Shown: in pieces, positions 18,570 through 28,484 of the stretch
Layout of the letters: every line of letters begins with the position of its first letter
Numbering within the stretch: the first letter of the stretch is position 1
NCBI GenBank assembly: GCA_002456975.1
Contig: NTKA01000015.1
Location: forward strand, 1-38,542
Source of the DNA: Halieaceae bacterium MED-G27
GTDB taxonomy: Bacteria > Pseudomonadota > Gammaproteobacteria > Pseudomonadales > Halieaceae
Direction of reading: 5' to 3'
Length of the DNA stretch: 38,542 nt
Position numbers and translations under genes: made by a program
Notes under the pieces: model-generated
What the model saw: the letters and a program-made list of their open reading frames with translations, nothing else
Database searches by the model: none
Told to the model about the DNA's origin: nothing

Positions 18570-20852
18570 GTGCTCAGTAAAGAGCTTGAGAAAGCACTTA
18601 ATGAATCATTCAAGCAGGCGCGCAGCCAACGCCACGAATACATCACGGTAGAGCACTTGTTGCTGGCCTTGCTGGAAGACTCGGCGGCTTTACGGGTACT
18701 CAATGCCTGCCAAGCGGATATCGAAGCTCTGCGAGGCGATTTAAACGAATTCATTGACGCGACAACGCCCATGGTGTCGGGAGATGACGAAGTAGACACA
18801 CAGCCGACGCTTGGATTTCAGCGGGTGCTGCAACGTGCAGTGTTTCATGTACAGAGCTCGGGTAAAGCCGAGGTCTCAGGCGCCAATGTCCTTGTGGCTA
18901 TTTTTTCAGAGCAGGAAAGCCAAGCAGTGTATTTCCTGAAAACGCAGGATATTTCTCGCCTCGATATCGTGAATTACATCACTCACGGCGTCAGCAAATC
19001 TGGCGAGGATTCAGACGCCGATGACGCGCCTTCCTCAGCCGAAAGCGAGCTGGAAGAGGGCGATGAGGCGGCGGAAAGCCCACTGACTAAATTCGCGACC
19101 AACTTGAATGAAGAGGCAGCGAATGGCCACATCGACCCACTGATCGGCCGGCTCGACGAGGTCGAGCGAGTGGCTCAGATTCTGGCGCGACGGCGGAAAA
19201 ACAATCCGCTATTAGTCGGTGAGTCGGGCGTGGGCAAAACAGCGATTGCCGAGGGGCTAGCGAAGCTTATTGTCGATGGACAGGTGCCAGACACTTTGAA
19301 GTCTGCTGAGGTCTTCTCCTTAGATTTGGGCGCTTTGCTGGCGGGTACCAAGTACCGGGGCGACTTTGAGAAGCGGTTTAAGGGCGTGCTAGCCGATTTG
19401 AAGCGCAGAGAGGGCTCGATCCTATTCATTGACGAGATTCATACGATTATCGGCGCCGGTGCTGCCTCTGGTGGTGTCATGGACGCCAGTAACTTGCTCA
19501 AGCCTCTGTTGAGCTCAGGCAAGCTCCGCTGCGTGGGATCGACTACGTACGCGGAATACCGGGGCATTTTCGATAAAGATAAAGCCCTGAGCCGGCGATT
19601 CCAGAAGGTCGACGTCTTGGAGCCGTCCGTCGATGATGCGTATAAGATACTAAAGGGTCTGAAATCCCGGTTTGAAGAGCATCACGGTCTCCGCTACACA
19701 GACAAAGCATTGCGAACTGCCACTGAAATGGCCGCACGTTATATTACTGACCGGTTCTTGCCCGACAAGGCCATAGACGTCATCGATGAGGCAGGTGCCT
19801 ATCAGCAACTCCAGCCCGTCAGCAAGCGTAAGAAAGTGGTCGGTCCGACCGATATTGAGGCGGTCATCGCGAAGATCGCCAGAATTCCTCCAAAAACCGT
19901 CAATCGAGACGATAAGGAACTCCTTGAAAAGCTTGAGAGTAACCTGTCCCTCGTTGTTTTTGGTCAGAATAAGGCGGTGAGTCAGTTAGTTAGTTCTATT
20001 AAGCTCGCTCGAGCGGGTCTTCGCTCGGGCGATAAGCCGATTGGTAGTTTCTTGCTGGCGGGGCCTACAGGTGTAGGCAAAACCGAGGTTACAAAGCAGC
20101 TTGCGATGCAGCTGGGATTAGAGTTACTTCGCTTCGATATGTCGGAGTACATGGAGCGTCACACAGTATCGCGTTTGATCGGTGCGCCTCCCGGTTATGT
20201 AGGCTATGACCAGGGCGGTCTGTTAACCGATGCGGTGACGAAGCATCCACACTCGGTCGTGTTGCTAGACGAAATTGAAAAAGCGCATCCCGAGGTATTT
20301 AACCTATTACTTCAGGTGATGGATCATGGCACGTTGACCGACAACAATGGCAGAAAAGCCGATTTCCGAAACGTCATATTCGTCATGACCACCAACGCAG
20401 GCGCCGAAAATATTTCCAAGCGTGCTATTGGGTTTGCCACGCAGGATAACAGCACCGACGCGCTCGAAGCGATCAACAAGATGTTCACGCCAGAGTTCCG
20501 CAATCGACTAGACGCAATCGTACCCTTTGAACCCTTGGATCGAGAGGTGATCCTGACAGTTGTTGATAAGTTCCTAACGGCGCTGCAAACACAGCTCGAT
20601 GAAAAGCAAGTGCAGCTGCAAGTTGATGATGCCGCGCGTGAGTGGCTAGTGGAAGAGGGCTATGATAAGACAATGGGTGCACGTCCCATGGAGCGGGTTA
20701 TTCAGGAACACATCAAAAAGCCATTGGCCGACATGGTGTTATTCGGAGCACTCAGTAAGGGAGGCGTGGCCGCCGTAACAGTGGACTCCGACGGCGATGG
20801 TTTGTTGGTGTCTGCCGACACGCAAGAGCTCGAAGAGCCTGTATCTGCCTGA
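18570..20852 (+). CDS. clpA: ATP-dependent Clp protease ATP-binding subunit ClpA
   Basis: A 760-residue AAA+ unfoldase that feeds proteins to ClpP. The N-domain starts LSKELEKALNESFKQAR and has EHLLLALLED. The first AAA module has Walker A GESGVGKTA and DEIHTIIGAGAASGG; the second has GPTGVGKTE, LLDEIEKAHPEVF and NRLDAIVPFEPLDRE. The ClpP-binding tripeptide IGF is present near residue 620 (RAIGFATQDNSTDA). The start is GTG at 18570, two bases after clpS, matching the E. coli N-terminus. clpP is not in the window. Compared with Pseudomonas the preceding cspD gene is absent. Confidence 0.97.
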   Translation: MLSKELEKALNESFKQARSQRHEYITVEHLLLALLEDSAALRVLNACQADIEALRGDLNEFIDATTPMVSGDDEVDTQPTLGFQRVLQRAVFHVQSSGKAEVSGANVLVAIFSEQESQAVYFLKTQDISRLDIVNYITHGVSKSGEDSDADDAPSSAESELEEGDEAAESPLTKFATNLNEEAANGHIDPLIGRLDEVERVAQILARRRKNNPLLVGESGVGKTAIAEGLAKLIVDGQVPDTLKSAEVFSLDLGALLAGTKYRGDFEKRFKGVLADLKRREGSILFIDEIHTIIGAGAASGGVMDASNLLKPLLSSGKLRCVGSTTYAEYRGIFDKDKALSRRFQKVDVLEPSVDDAYKILKGLKSRFEEHHGLRYTDKALRTATEMAARYITDRFLPDKAIDVIDEAGAYQQLQPVSKRKKVVGPTDIEAVIAKIARIPPKTVNRDDKELLEKLESNLSLVVFGQNKAVSQLVSSIKLARAGLRSGDKPIGSFLLAGPTGVGKTEVTKQLAMQLGLELLRFDMSEYMERHTVSRLIGAPPGYVGYDQGGLLTDAVTKHPHSVVLLDEIEKAHPEVFNLLLQVMDHGTLTDNNGRKADFRNVIFVMTTNAGAENISKRAIGFATQDNSTDALEAINKMFTPEFRNRLDAIVPFEPLDREVILTVVDKFLTALQTQLDEKQVQLQVDDAAREWLVEEGYDKTMGARPMERVIQEHIKKPLADMVLFGALSKGGVAAVTVDSDGDGLLVSADTQELEEPVSA

Positions 20853-20934
20853 TAAGAATATTCATTTTCAGGTTTTCCTTGACTGCAGTTTCCTATAGAG
20901 TGCGGCGCCAGTTTCCCGTTAATTGGTAGGTTGA

Positions 20935-21153
20935 ATGGCTAAAGAAGATCAGATCGAAATGGAAGGCGAAATCATTGATACGCTTCCAAACACCACGTTT
21001 CGAGTAAAGCTCGAAAATGGACACGTCGTTACAGCGCACATCTCAGGCAAGATGCGAAAGAATTACATCCGTATTTTGACGGGTGACAAAGTGCGTGTTG
21101 AAGTAACGCCGTACGATCTGACTAAAGGGCGTATTACCTATCGAGAACGCTAG
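20935..21153 (+). CDS. infA: Translation initiation factor IF-1
   Basis: A 72-residue S1-type OB-fold protein that binds the ribosomal A site during initiation. Length and sequence match E. coli IF-1, with [18 protein letters not shown] at the N-terminus, [27 protein letters not shown] and a [11 protein letters not shown] end. The ATG at 20935 is preceded by TAGGTTGA. It lies 82 bases after clpA. The stop TAG occupies 21151-21153 and overlaps the stop of the convergent bpt gene through CTAG. Confidence 0.98.
   Translation: MAKEDQIEMEGEIIDTLPNTTFRVKLENGHVVTAHISGKMRKNYIRILTGDKVRVEVTPYDLTKGRITYRER
21150..21153. other. CTAG: shared convergent stop codons (infA / bpt)
   Basis: infA ends with TAG at 21151-21153 and bpt with TAG at 21152-21150 on the other strand, within one CTAG. 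No terminator can lie between them. Confidence 0.95.
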
Positions 21154-21917
21154 GGCGTTTCTGGAAGTTTTACCACTGGTCGTCTAGGTAAGTCGTCGTT
21201 CACGATCTCGTCACCGCGACGCCATTGGCCATTCAGCAGCATCTCTAGAGGTTGGAATCTCGTCTTATATTCCATCTTTCGGCAACCCTCTATCCAGTAG
21301 CCCAGATAAACATACGGCAAATTCGTTTGTCGCGCGTGTTCAATCTGAAGCAGAACGGCGAAGGTACCAAGGCTCCGCTTTTCAAGATCGGGGTCATAAA
21401 AAGTGTAGATAGCTGCAAAGCCATCCAGCATCTGATCCGAAACCGCAACACAGACCAGTCGATCGCCATCGTACAAACGAAAATACTGTGTACAGCCCAA
21501 GCTGTTATTCAAAAACGACTCGTACTGCTCACGATCTGGTGGGTACATGTCACCCTCTGCATGTTTCTTGCAGATATAGCGTTGATAGAGGTCGTAGGCC
21601 TCGTCATCGATGACATTGTCGGTGATTTCCAGACGTAGATCTCGATTGCTATTGATGACACGTTTTTGGCTCCGCGATGGGCTGAAGTCATCGGCTGCGA
21701 CTCGAGCCGCCGTGCAGGCATTGCAGCTGGCGCAATGTGGCCGGTAGATATGGTCGCCACTCCGCCGGAACCCCATCACCGAGAGTTCTGTATACAAATC
21801 TGATGTAATGCGCTGTCTGGGGTCAACAAACAATGTCGTAGCTTCGTGCTCAGCAAGGTATGAACAGCGGTGCGGGAAGGTCGTGAAAACCTTTATTTCT
21901 CTCAGGTTGGCTGTCAC
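21150..21917 (-). CDS. bpt: Leucyl-tRNA--protein transferase (bacterial Bpt/ATE type)
   Basis: An aminoacyl-tRNA-protein transferase that adds leucine to N-terminal acidic residues, creating N-degrons read by ClpS. Family segments are [44 protein letters not shown], and [17 protein letters not shown]. The frame is open from a TTG at 21962, but the GTG at 21917 is the better start: it gives the expected N-terminus [15 protein letters not shown], has GGGGA about 7 bases upstream, and falls one base after the aat stop codon. This gives 255 residues. It is convergent with infA, sharing CTAG at 21150-21153. Confidence 0.95.
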   Translation of the reverse strand: MTANLREIKVFTTFPHRCSYLAEHEATTLFVDPRQRITSDLYTELSVMGFRRSGDHIYRPHCASCNACTAARVAADDFSPSRSQKRVINSNRDLRLEITDNVIDDEAYDLYQRYICKKHAEGDMYPPDREQYESFLNNSLGCTQYFRLYDGDRLVCVAVSDQMLDGFAAIYTFYDPDLEKRSLGTFAVLLQIEHARQTNLPYVYLGYWIEGCRKMEYKTRFQPLEMLLNGQWRRGDEIVNDDLPRRPVVKLPETP

Positions 21918-21918
21918 A

Positions 21919-22650
21919 TCATTTCCCCAGTGCCAAGCTCGTATCGAGCAATTTTTTGTCAAGCGAAGATAACGCAGTCGCGTCGCTGCGTATCACTTGG
22001 TCGTCGTTTATATCGACGACAGTGATACTCTCCTTTAGAATACTTTCAAAGTCCGCTCGTTGGATCAACTGCATACCTAATGAATTCAAATGATCATTTG
22101 GTAGCTGGCAGTCGATCATGTCGAGCCCGCCTGACGCGCCTATCTCGCATAGGGTGTGCAGCGCCAGTTTTGAAGCGTTAGACCATCGGCTGAACATTGA
22201 CTCCCCGAAGAATACTCGACCTAAAAATACGCCATAGAGCCCGCCTGCCAATTCGCCTTCTACGTAAATTTCCACGGAATGCGCGAAGCCTAGCTGATGG
22301 AGCTGCAGATACGCTGCTTTCATTTCATCACTGATCCAGGTTTCAAGGCGCTCAGGAGTTAGCTCCGCGCAGGCATCGATCACTCCCTCAAAGTCGTGGT
22401 CGAATGCCACCGACCAAGTATCACTTCGAATGAGCTTTTTCAACGAGCGTGATCGGTGGAAGCACTCAGGAAACAAAACCGCTCGAGGGTTAGGAGTCCA
22501 CCACAGTATGGGCTCTCCGGGCTCGTACCATGGAAATATCCCGCGAGAATAGGCATGGAGCAAACGCTGTGGCGTTAAATCGCCTCCGACCGCGAGCAGT
22601 CCATTGGGATCAGTAAGCGCATGCTCGGTAGGGGGGAAGGCATCGAGCAT
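21919..22650 (-). CDS. aat: Leucyl/phenylalanyl-tRNA--protein transferase
   Basis: A 243-residue transferase that adds Leu or Phe to N-terminal Lys or Arg, another N-degron-producing enzyme of the N-end rule. Characteristic segments are PNGLLAVGGDLTPQRLLHAYSRGIFPW (in two parts), PILWWTPNPRAVLFPE, FGESMFSRWSNASK and LIDCQLPNDHLNSLG. The ATG at 22650 gives a slightly short N-terminus (the usual start is five to fifteen residues longer), but no standard upstream start codon is available in frame within the region I read. It lies 14 bases after trxB and one base before bpt. Confidence 0.95.
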   Translation of the reverse strand: MLDAFPPTEHALTDPNGLLAVGGDLTPQRLLHAYSRGIFPWYEPGEPILWWTPNPRAVLFPECFHRSRSLKKLIRSDTWSVAFDHDFEGVIDACAELTPERLETWISDEMKAAYLQLHQLGFAHSVEIYVEGELAGGLYGVFLGRVFFGESMFSRWSNASKLALHTLCEIGASGGLDMIDCQLPNDHLNSLGMQLIQRADFESILKESITVVDINDDQVIRSDATALSSLDKKLLDTSLALGK

Positions 22651-22664
22651 GAGATAGCAGTTGT

Positions 22665-23687
<1,023 letters not shown>

Positions 23688-23703
23688 CTATTGTTGAAAC
23701 TAG

Positions 23704-23732
23704 ATTATATATTGGGCTTAATATGTTGAAAA
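23704..23732 (-). promoter_or_regulatory. Candidate sigma-70 promoter for trxB
   Basis: Read on the minus strand, TTTTCA (23732-23727) and a perfect TATAAT (23709-23704) are separated by exactly 17 bases in an A/T-rich intergenic region. Transcription would start near 23697 and give a leader of about 80 bases before the trxB ATG at 23615. The -35 matches consensus at four of six positions. The call rests on pattern only. Confidence 0.5.
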
Positions 23733-23751
23733 AATTAGATAAATCAAATTA

Positions 23752-23779
23752 TTTCAATGTCCCACCAGTGTGGTACTAT
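23752..23779 (+). promoter_or_regulatory. Possible extended -10 promoter for ftsK
   Basis: TGGTACTAT at 23771-23779 has the TG-n spacing of an extended -10 element, with a weak TTTCAA 16 bases upstream of the hexamer. It ends about 30 bases before the TTG start of ftsK and faces it. The hexamer matches TATAAT at only four positions, so this is a weak candidate in a 193-bp, unusually A/T-rich gap between trxB and ftsK. No lrp-type regulator gene lies here, unlike in E. coli. Confidence 0.27.
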
Positions 23780-23808
23780 TTTCAAAACGTGACGTAGGTT
23801 AATAAGCT

Positions 23809-26139
23809 TTGCCCAGCAAAAAAGCTCTCGCAAAAACCAATGAACCCTCCGAGTCGACCGGTAGCAGTTCAGCCTTAGCAGGCGTCGTGTTCATTGCTAC
23901 GCTCGGCTTGGCGGCGTACATACTTCTCAGCTTTTTCACGCACAGTATGAGCGACCCCAGTTGGTCGTCGAGTGGGTCGGGCGATGGCATTGCCAATCAA
24001 GGTGGAATCGTAGGCGCTCGCTTATCCGATTTGCTGTTCTTATTGGTTGGATATGTAGCCTATTGGCTACCGCTATCTCTTCTATTCTGGGGTTTTCGGC
24101 GTTTGCGGCCGGATAACGTCGCCTCAGTATCGGCGAGTGATAGGGCGGTCGTAAGCCTTGGAGTCATTGCTTTCGTTGCGGGATTTACAGGCGTTTTGCA
24201 TATCGAACTACCTTCTGTTGAATCTCTGCCACAGGGAAGTGGGGGCATTCTTGGTGGCATTATAGGCGGCTGGTTTACAGCTTATTTCTCGATTCTTGGG
24301 GCTCGACTCCTGCTTGTGGTTTTAACCGTTCTTGGTGCCACTCTCGCGTTTGATATCGACTGGTTTGCTTTGGCAAGGCAAGTGCGAGCCTGGGTTGCCG
24401 GTACGCTGGAACGAGCCCGGCTCGCCTTGGATGCCCGCAGAGACAGGCGAAGGGTTGAGCGCGATCGTGCCGAGCGAAGCCAAAAAATTGCGGCACATGT
24501 TGAAAAGGAAAAAACCCGCGCACCCCTGAAGATCAAGCCGCCAAAAACCTCGAGCGAGCTCAGTAGCAAGGCCGAAAAAGAGAAGCAGCAAACGCTGTTT
24601 GAATCATCCGAGATACTGCCTATGCCGCCGCTGGAGTTGCTCGATGCCCCTGTCATCACCGGCCCTAAGGGTTACTCGGCATCTGAGTTGGAGTCGCTGT
24701 CTAAACTCCTAGAGTTGAAACTCGCTGATTTCGGTATCACTGCGGAAGTCGTGGCAGTGTACCCAGGTCCTGTAGTAACTCGTTTTGAGATCCAGCCCGC
24801 CGCCGGCGTAAAAGTGAGTCGTATCTCCAATTTGGCTAAAGATCTGGCGCGCTCGTTGGCGGTAAATTCTGTGCGCGTGGTTGAGGTCATTCAGGGCAAA
24901 AGCGTTGTAGGTATCGAAATCCCTAATGCCGACAGGCAAACCGTTAATTTTCGCGAAGTGCTTAGCTCTAATGCCTTCGATGAGGCTCGATCTCCGCTTA
25001 CCTTAGCGCTCGGGCATGATATTGCGGGCAGTCCCGTTGTGGCCGACTTAGCCAAAATGCCGCATGTATTGGTGGCCGGTACAACCGGCTCGGGTAAGTC
25101 GGTTGGTGTGAACTGCATGCTGGTCAGCTTGCTCTACAAAGCGACGCCCGACGATCTCCGATTGATTCTGGTCGACCCCAAAATGCTCGAGCTTTCGGTC
25201 TACGATGGTATTCCGCACCTTCTTACGCCGGTCATCACGGATATGAAAGATGCGGCGAATGGGCTTCGATGGTGTGTTGCAGAAATGGAGCGTCGTTATA
25301 AACTTATGTCACTGCTCGGTGTCAGAAATCTCGCGGGCTACAACCGCAAGGTGGCTGATGCCGAAAAAGCAGGGACGCCCCTTGTTGATCCTTTGTGGAT
25401 TCCCGATCCGGTGCTCGAGCTGACTGGTGAAGAGCAGGTCGCGCCGCATCTTGCAAAGCTGCCCAGCATCGTTGTGGTTATCGACGAATTCGCCGATATG
25501 ATGATGATTGTTGGCAAGAAGGTTGAAGAACTTATAGCGCGAATCGCACAAAAAGCGAGGGCGGCGGGCATCCACCTTGTGTTGGCTACGCAGCGGCCAT
25601 CTGTGGATGTCATTACAGGTTTGATCAAGGCAAATATCCCATCGCGGATGGCATTTTCGGTGTCTTCAAGGATTGATTCCCGCACTATCCTCGACCAGGG
25701 GGGAGCGGAACAGCTGCTTGGTTATGGCGACATGCTGTACCTGCCGTCGGGGTCGAGTACGCCGACGCGTGTTCATGGTGCATTTTGTTCCGATGATGAG
25801 GTTCACCGGGTCGTGGCGGACTGGTGCAAGCGAGGCAGGCCAGATTATATTGAGGGCCTCTTGGATGAGGGTGGCCAGACACCGGTGACTGCGGCCGAAA
25901 TCCAATCGGCGAGCTCGGGTGATGAGGATCCGGAGAGCGACGCGCTTTACGACGAGGCAGTGCATTATGTGTGTAGCAGTCGCCGTGCATCGATTTCTTC
26001 GGTGCAGCGTAAGCTTCGGATCGGATACAACCGAGCTGCGCGACTCATCGAAACCATGGAGGCGGCGGGTGTCGTATCGGCCATGGGTACAAACGGGCAA
26101 CGTGAGGTTCTAGCTCCCCCACCAGTAGGCGACGAGTAG
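23809..26139 (+). CDS. ftsK: DNA translocase FtsK
   Basis: A 776-residue cell-division DNA pump that anchors at the septum and moves chromosome ends to the XerCD/dif site. About four membrane segments lie in residues 25-190 (for example [17 protein letters not shown] and [15 protein letters not shown]). A short charged linker follows (residues 195-260), much shorter than in E. coli (1329 residues) but usual for many other bacteria. The motor has Walker A GTTGSGKS from residue 424 and [12 protein letters not shown] near residue 555, then [12 protein letters not shown]. The C-terminal gamma winged helix (about residue 705 onward) contains [17 protein letters not shown] for KOPS recognition. The start is TTG at 23809 with only a weak ribosome site. 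Confidence 0.96.
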   Translation: MPSKKALAKTNEPSESTGSSSALAGVVFIATLGLAAYILLSFFTHSMSDPSWSSSGSGDGIANQGGIVGARLSDLLFLLVGYVAYWLPLSLLFWGFRRLRPDNVASVSASDRAVVSLGVIAFVAGFTGVLHIELPSVESLPQGSGGILGGIIGGWFTAYFSILGARLLLVVLTVLGATLAFDIDWFALARQVRAWVAGTLERARLALDARRDRRRVERDRAERSQKIAAHVEKEKTRAPLKIKPPKTSSELSSKAEKEKQQTLFESSEILPMPPLELLDAPVITGPKGYSASELESLSKLLELKLADFGITAEVVAVYPGPVVTRFEIQPAAGVKVSRISNLAKDLARSLAVNSVRVVEVIQGKSVVGIEIPNADRQTVNFREVLSSNAFDEARSPLTLALGHDIAGSPVVADLAKMPHVLVAGTTGSGKSVGVNCMLVSLLYKATPDDLRLILVDPKMLELSVYDGIPHLLTPVITDMKDAANGLRWCVAEMERRYKLMSLLGVRNLAGYNRKVADAEKAGTPLVDPLWIPDPVLELTGEEQVAPHLAKLPSIVVVIDEFADMMMIVGKKVEELIARIAQKARAAGIHLVLATQRPSVDVITGLIKANIPSRMAFSVSSRIDSRTILDQGGAEQLLGYGDMLYLPSGSSTPTRVHGAFCSDDEVHRVVADWCKRGRPDYIEGLLDEGGQTPVTAAEIQSASSGDEDPESDALYDEAVHYVCSSRRASISSVQRKLRIGYNRAARLIETMEAAGVVSAMGTNGQREVLAPPPVGDE

Positions 26140-26145
26140 AGTGTC

Positions 26146-26781
26146 GTGAAACTCCATTGCTCCATTCTGAAATTCGTTGTTACCAGTTTGGCTCTGGTAG
26201 CCTGCGTGGCGCCGTTAGCGGCACCGTGGGGCGAACTCGCGAATGATAGTTCTGCTCAAGGCAGCTTCGTTCAGGTCATTTTTGACGAGAATGGTACGCC
26301 TCTCTCAAAGACGACAGGCGAGTTCCGCGCCTTGCGCCCGAGTTATATTGATTGGCGAACCGACAGGCCCGAGCGGCAGCGTTATTTGATCAACGACGAA
26401 GCATTTTGGCAGCAAGACGAGGAGCTCGGCATCGTCATCAAGCGAGACACGCTGAGCGCTGCAAATACGCCGCTTAGGTTCATCTGGGGCGACATGGCTG
26501 CTGGCAGCGATGTGACAGTGATTGAGATGACTGACACGACACTAGGCGTGGATGCGATGATCGGGACAGCGTTACAGCGGGTTATCGCCGAGTGGAAAGG
26601 GCAAAACACTCTAGCTATCTCTTCGGTGGATGCTCTCGGGCAGCGGACGGTGGTGACTTTAACGATCGACACACGGGAGTCGCTAAGCCCTCGTGATTTC
26701 AGTTTTGAACTGCCTCCTGCTTTCGACCTCTATGATGAAACCAGCTCCCGGGGCCTCATTGGTGAAGAGCTAATCCGGTGA
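26146..26781 (+). CDS. lolA: Outer-membrane lipoprotein carrier protein LolA (divergent)
   Basis: A 211-residue protein in the conserved lolA position after ftsK. LolA carries lipoproteins through the periplasm from LolCDE to LolB. The fold signature is weak but visible: GSFVQVIFDENGTPLSKTTGEFRALRPS (as a FxQ...G.f...RPg pattern), DWRTD, and VDALGQRTVVTLTI near the end. The N-terminus is a signal sequence with a hydrophobic core SLALVACVAPLAA. It contains LVAC at residues 17-20, which fits a lipobox and would be unexpected for a soluble carrier. The start is GTG at 26146, 6 bases after ftsK. It overlaps crcB by four bases (GTGA). Identification relies on context as well as sequence. Confidence 0.82.
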   Translation: MKLHCSILKFVVTSLALVACVAPLAAPWGELANDSSAQGSFVQVIFDENGTPLSKTTGEFRALRPSYIDWRTDRPERQRYLINDEAFWQQDEELGIVIKRDTLSAANTPLRFIWGDMAAGSDVTVIEMTDTTLGVDAMIGTALQRVIAEWKGQNTLAISSVDALGQRTVVTLTIDTRESLSPRDFSFELPPAFDLYDETSSRGLIGEELIR

Positions 26782-27143
26782 ATTGGGTCTTTGTGGCGAT
26801 TGGGGCCATGGTGGGTGGGCTTGGACGCTATGCCTTGGGTCTGAGTGTCGCTGATGCCGGCTGGATAACCTCGACTCTGCTCGTCAACGCTGTCGGATCC
26901 GGTTTGATAGGCGGGGCCTTGGTACTTATCGAAGCTCAAAGTCTACCGGAGCAATATCGACTATTGCTGGTGGTTGGTGTCCTAGGCTCGTTTACCACGT
27001 TTTCTACATTTTCCATGGAAGTGCTCCAGCGCGGGCTGGCGGGGGAGTGGCTTAATGCCGGTCTGCACGCTGTGACCTCAATGCTCATTTGTCTTGTCGC
27101 ATGTGCGCTCGGCTACATAATTATTCGTCAACTAGTTAATTGA
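26778..27143 (+). CDS. crcB: Fluoride ion channel CrcB/FluC
   Basis: A 121-residue inner-membrane protein with four predicted transmembrane helices, forming dual-topology dimers that export fluoride. Motifs are GGLGRY near the N-terminus, TLLVNAVGSGLIGG (pore asparagine) and GVLGSFTTFSTFSMEVL (the phenylalanine box). Length is typical. The start is GTG at 26778 and overlaps the lolA stop. In Pseudomonas-type gene order rarA would lie between lolA and crcB; here it is absent. No fluoride riboswitch is expected or seen because the gene is inside an operon. Confidence 0.95.
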   Translation: MNWVFVAIGAMVGGLGRYALGLSVADAGWITSTLLVNAVGSGLIGGALVLIEAQSLPEQYRLLLVVGVLGSFTTFSTFSMEVLQRGLAGEWLNAGLHAVTSMLICLVACALGYIIIRQLVN

Positions 27144-27191
27144 AAGCTGTTTGGCGTTAAACTACGCGCCTGCTCACTAGTCCCAGATACC

Positions 27192-28484
27192 ATGCTCGAT
27201 ATCAAAGTTGTACGACAAGATCCGGCGCGCGTTGCCGCCGAGCTGATGAAGAAAAAACATCAGTTTTCAGTGGATGAGTTTCTTCGGCTCGATGCCGAGC
27301 GCAAAACGGCGGATGTCTCATCGCAGGATCTCTTGGCTGAGCGTAAAAGAGCCTCTAAGCAAATTGGTAGTCTGATAGCGGGCGGTATGTCGGTTGATGA
27401 TGCGAAAGCTGAGGTCAACGCTACTTTGGAAAGGCTTTCATCACAGTTAGACGCTGCAGTCGAAGATGCTAAGCATGTTCAGGCGAAACTCGATGCGCTG
27501 CTATTAGACACCCCTAATCTGCCGGACGACGCTGTTCCCGAGGGTAATGACGAGACGGCAAATGAGCTAGTGTCTACGTGGGGAGAACCTACAACGTTCG
27601 AATTCACACCACAGGATCATTCGGACCTAGGGGAGGGCCTTGGGCTTCTCGACTTTGAGGCTGCTAGCCGTTTATCGGGGAGCCGTTTTAGCGTTCTTAA
27701 AGGGGCCTTGGCGAGAGTGCAGCGCGGCCTAGCGCAGTTGATGCTAGATATTCATACCAGGGAGCACGGTTACGAAGAGGTTTATGTTCCCTTTTTGGTT
27801 AACCGAGATTCAATGTTTGGGACCGGTCAGCTGCCAAAATTCGCTGAGGATTCTTTCAAGTTGGACGGCGACTCAGAGTATTACCTCATTCCTACTGCGG
27901 AAGTGCCGGTAACAAACTTGTTTCGAGATCAGATTATTAGCGACGAGGCGATGGGGCCTAACGGCGTTCAGTATGTTGCTCATACTCCCTGTTTTCGAAG
28001 CGAAGCCGGCAGTTATGGGAGAGACACTCGTGGCTTGATTCGTCAACACCAGTTCGAAAAGGTGGAACTGGTGCAGGTAGTGCGGCCTAGTCAGTCCGAT
28101 GCAGCGCTAGAGCGCTTAACCGGTCATGCTGAGCGTATTTTGCAGGTTCTAGGCCTCCCGTATCGTAAGGTGCGTCTCTGCGGAGGAGATTTAGGCTTTT
28201 CCGCAGCCATGACCTACGATCTTGAAGTTTGGTTGCCTGGTCAGCAGGCTTATCGAGAGATATCCAGTTGCTCTAATTTCAGGGACTATCAGGCCCGACG
28301 TATACAGGCTCGCTGGCGAAACCCCGAAACAGGAAAGCCCGAGCTAGCCCATACGTTGAACGGCTCGGGTCTTGCCGTGGGTCGGACGCTGGTTGCCGTG
28401 CTGGAAAACTACCAACAGGCGGATGGCAGCATAGTGCTGCCTCAGGCTCTAGCAAAGTACGTAGGTAAAGCTAGGATCGGCTAG
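27192..28484 (+). CDS. serS: Serine--tRNA ligase
   Basis: A 430-residue class II aminoacyl-tRNA synthetase. The N-terminal long coiled-coil arm that grips tRNA-Ser occupies about residues 30-105. Motif 2 is seen as [18 protein letters not shown] and motif 3 as [20 protein letters not shown]. Further family segments are [12 protein letters not shown] and [15 protein letters not shown]. The ATG at 27192 gives the usual [15 protein letters not shown]. It lies 48 bases after crcB. Its TAG stop overlaps the convergent prc stop through CTAG at 28481-28484. Confidence 0.98.
   Translation: MLDIKVVRQDPARVAAELMKKKHQFSVDEFLRLDAERKTADVSSQDLLAERKRASKQIGSLIAGGMSVDDAKAEVNATLERLSSQLDAAVEDAKHVQAKLDALLLDTPNLPDDAVPEGNDETANELVSTWGEPTTFEFTPQDHSDLGEGLGLLDFEAASRLSGSRFSVLKGALARVQRGLAQLMLDIHTREHGYEEVYVPFLVNRDSMFGTGQLPKFAEDSFKLDGDSEYYLIPTAEVPVTNLFRDQIISDEAMGPNGVQYVAHTPCFRSEAGSYGRDTRGLIRQHQFEKVELVQVVRPSQSDAALERLTGHAERILQVLGLPYRKVRLCGGDLGFSAAMTYDLEVWLPGQQAYREISSCSNFRDYQARRIQARWRNPETGKPELAHTLNGSGLAVGRTLVAVLENYQQADGSIVLPQALAKYVGKARIG
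28481..28484. other. CTAG: shared convergent stop codons (serS / prc)
   Basis: serS ends with TAG at 28482-28484 and prc with TAG at 28483-28481 on the other strand, within one CTAG. Confidence 0.95.

Noticed and set aside
20879-20899. TTGACT and TATAGA before infA as a sigma-70 promoter
   Set aside because: The spacer is only 9 bases instead of 16-18, so the two hexamers cannot act together. No better-spaced -35 was found.
26778-26781. Fluoride riboswitch expected before crcB
   Set aside because: crcB overlaps lolA, leaving no leader for a riboswitch.
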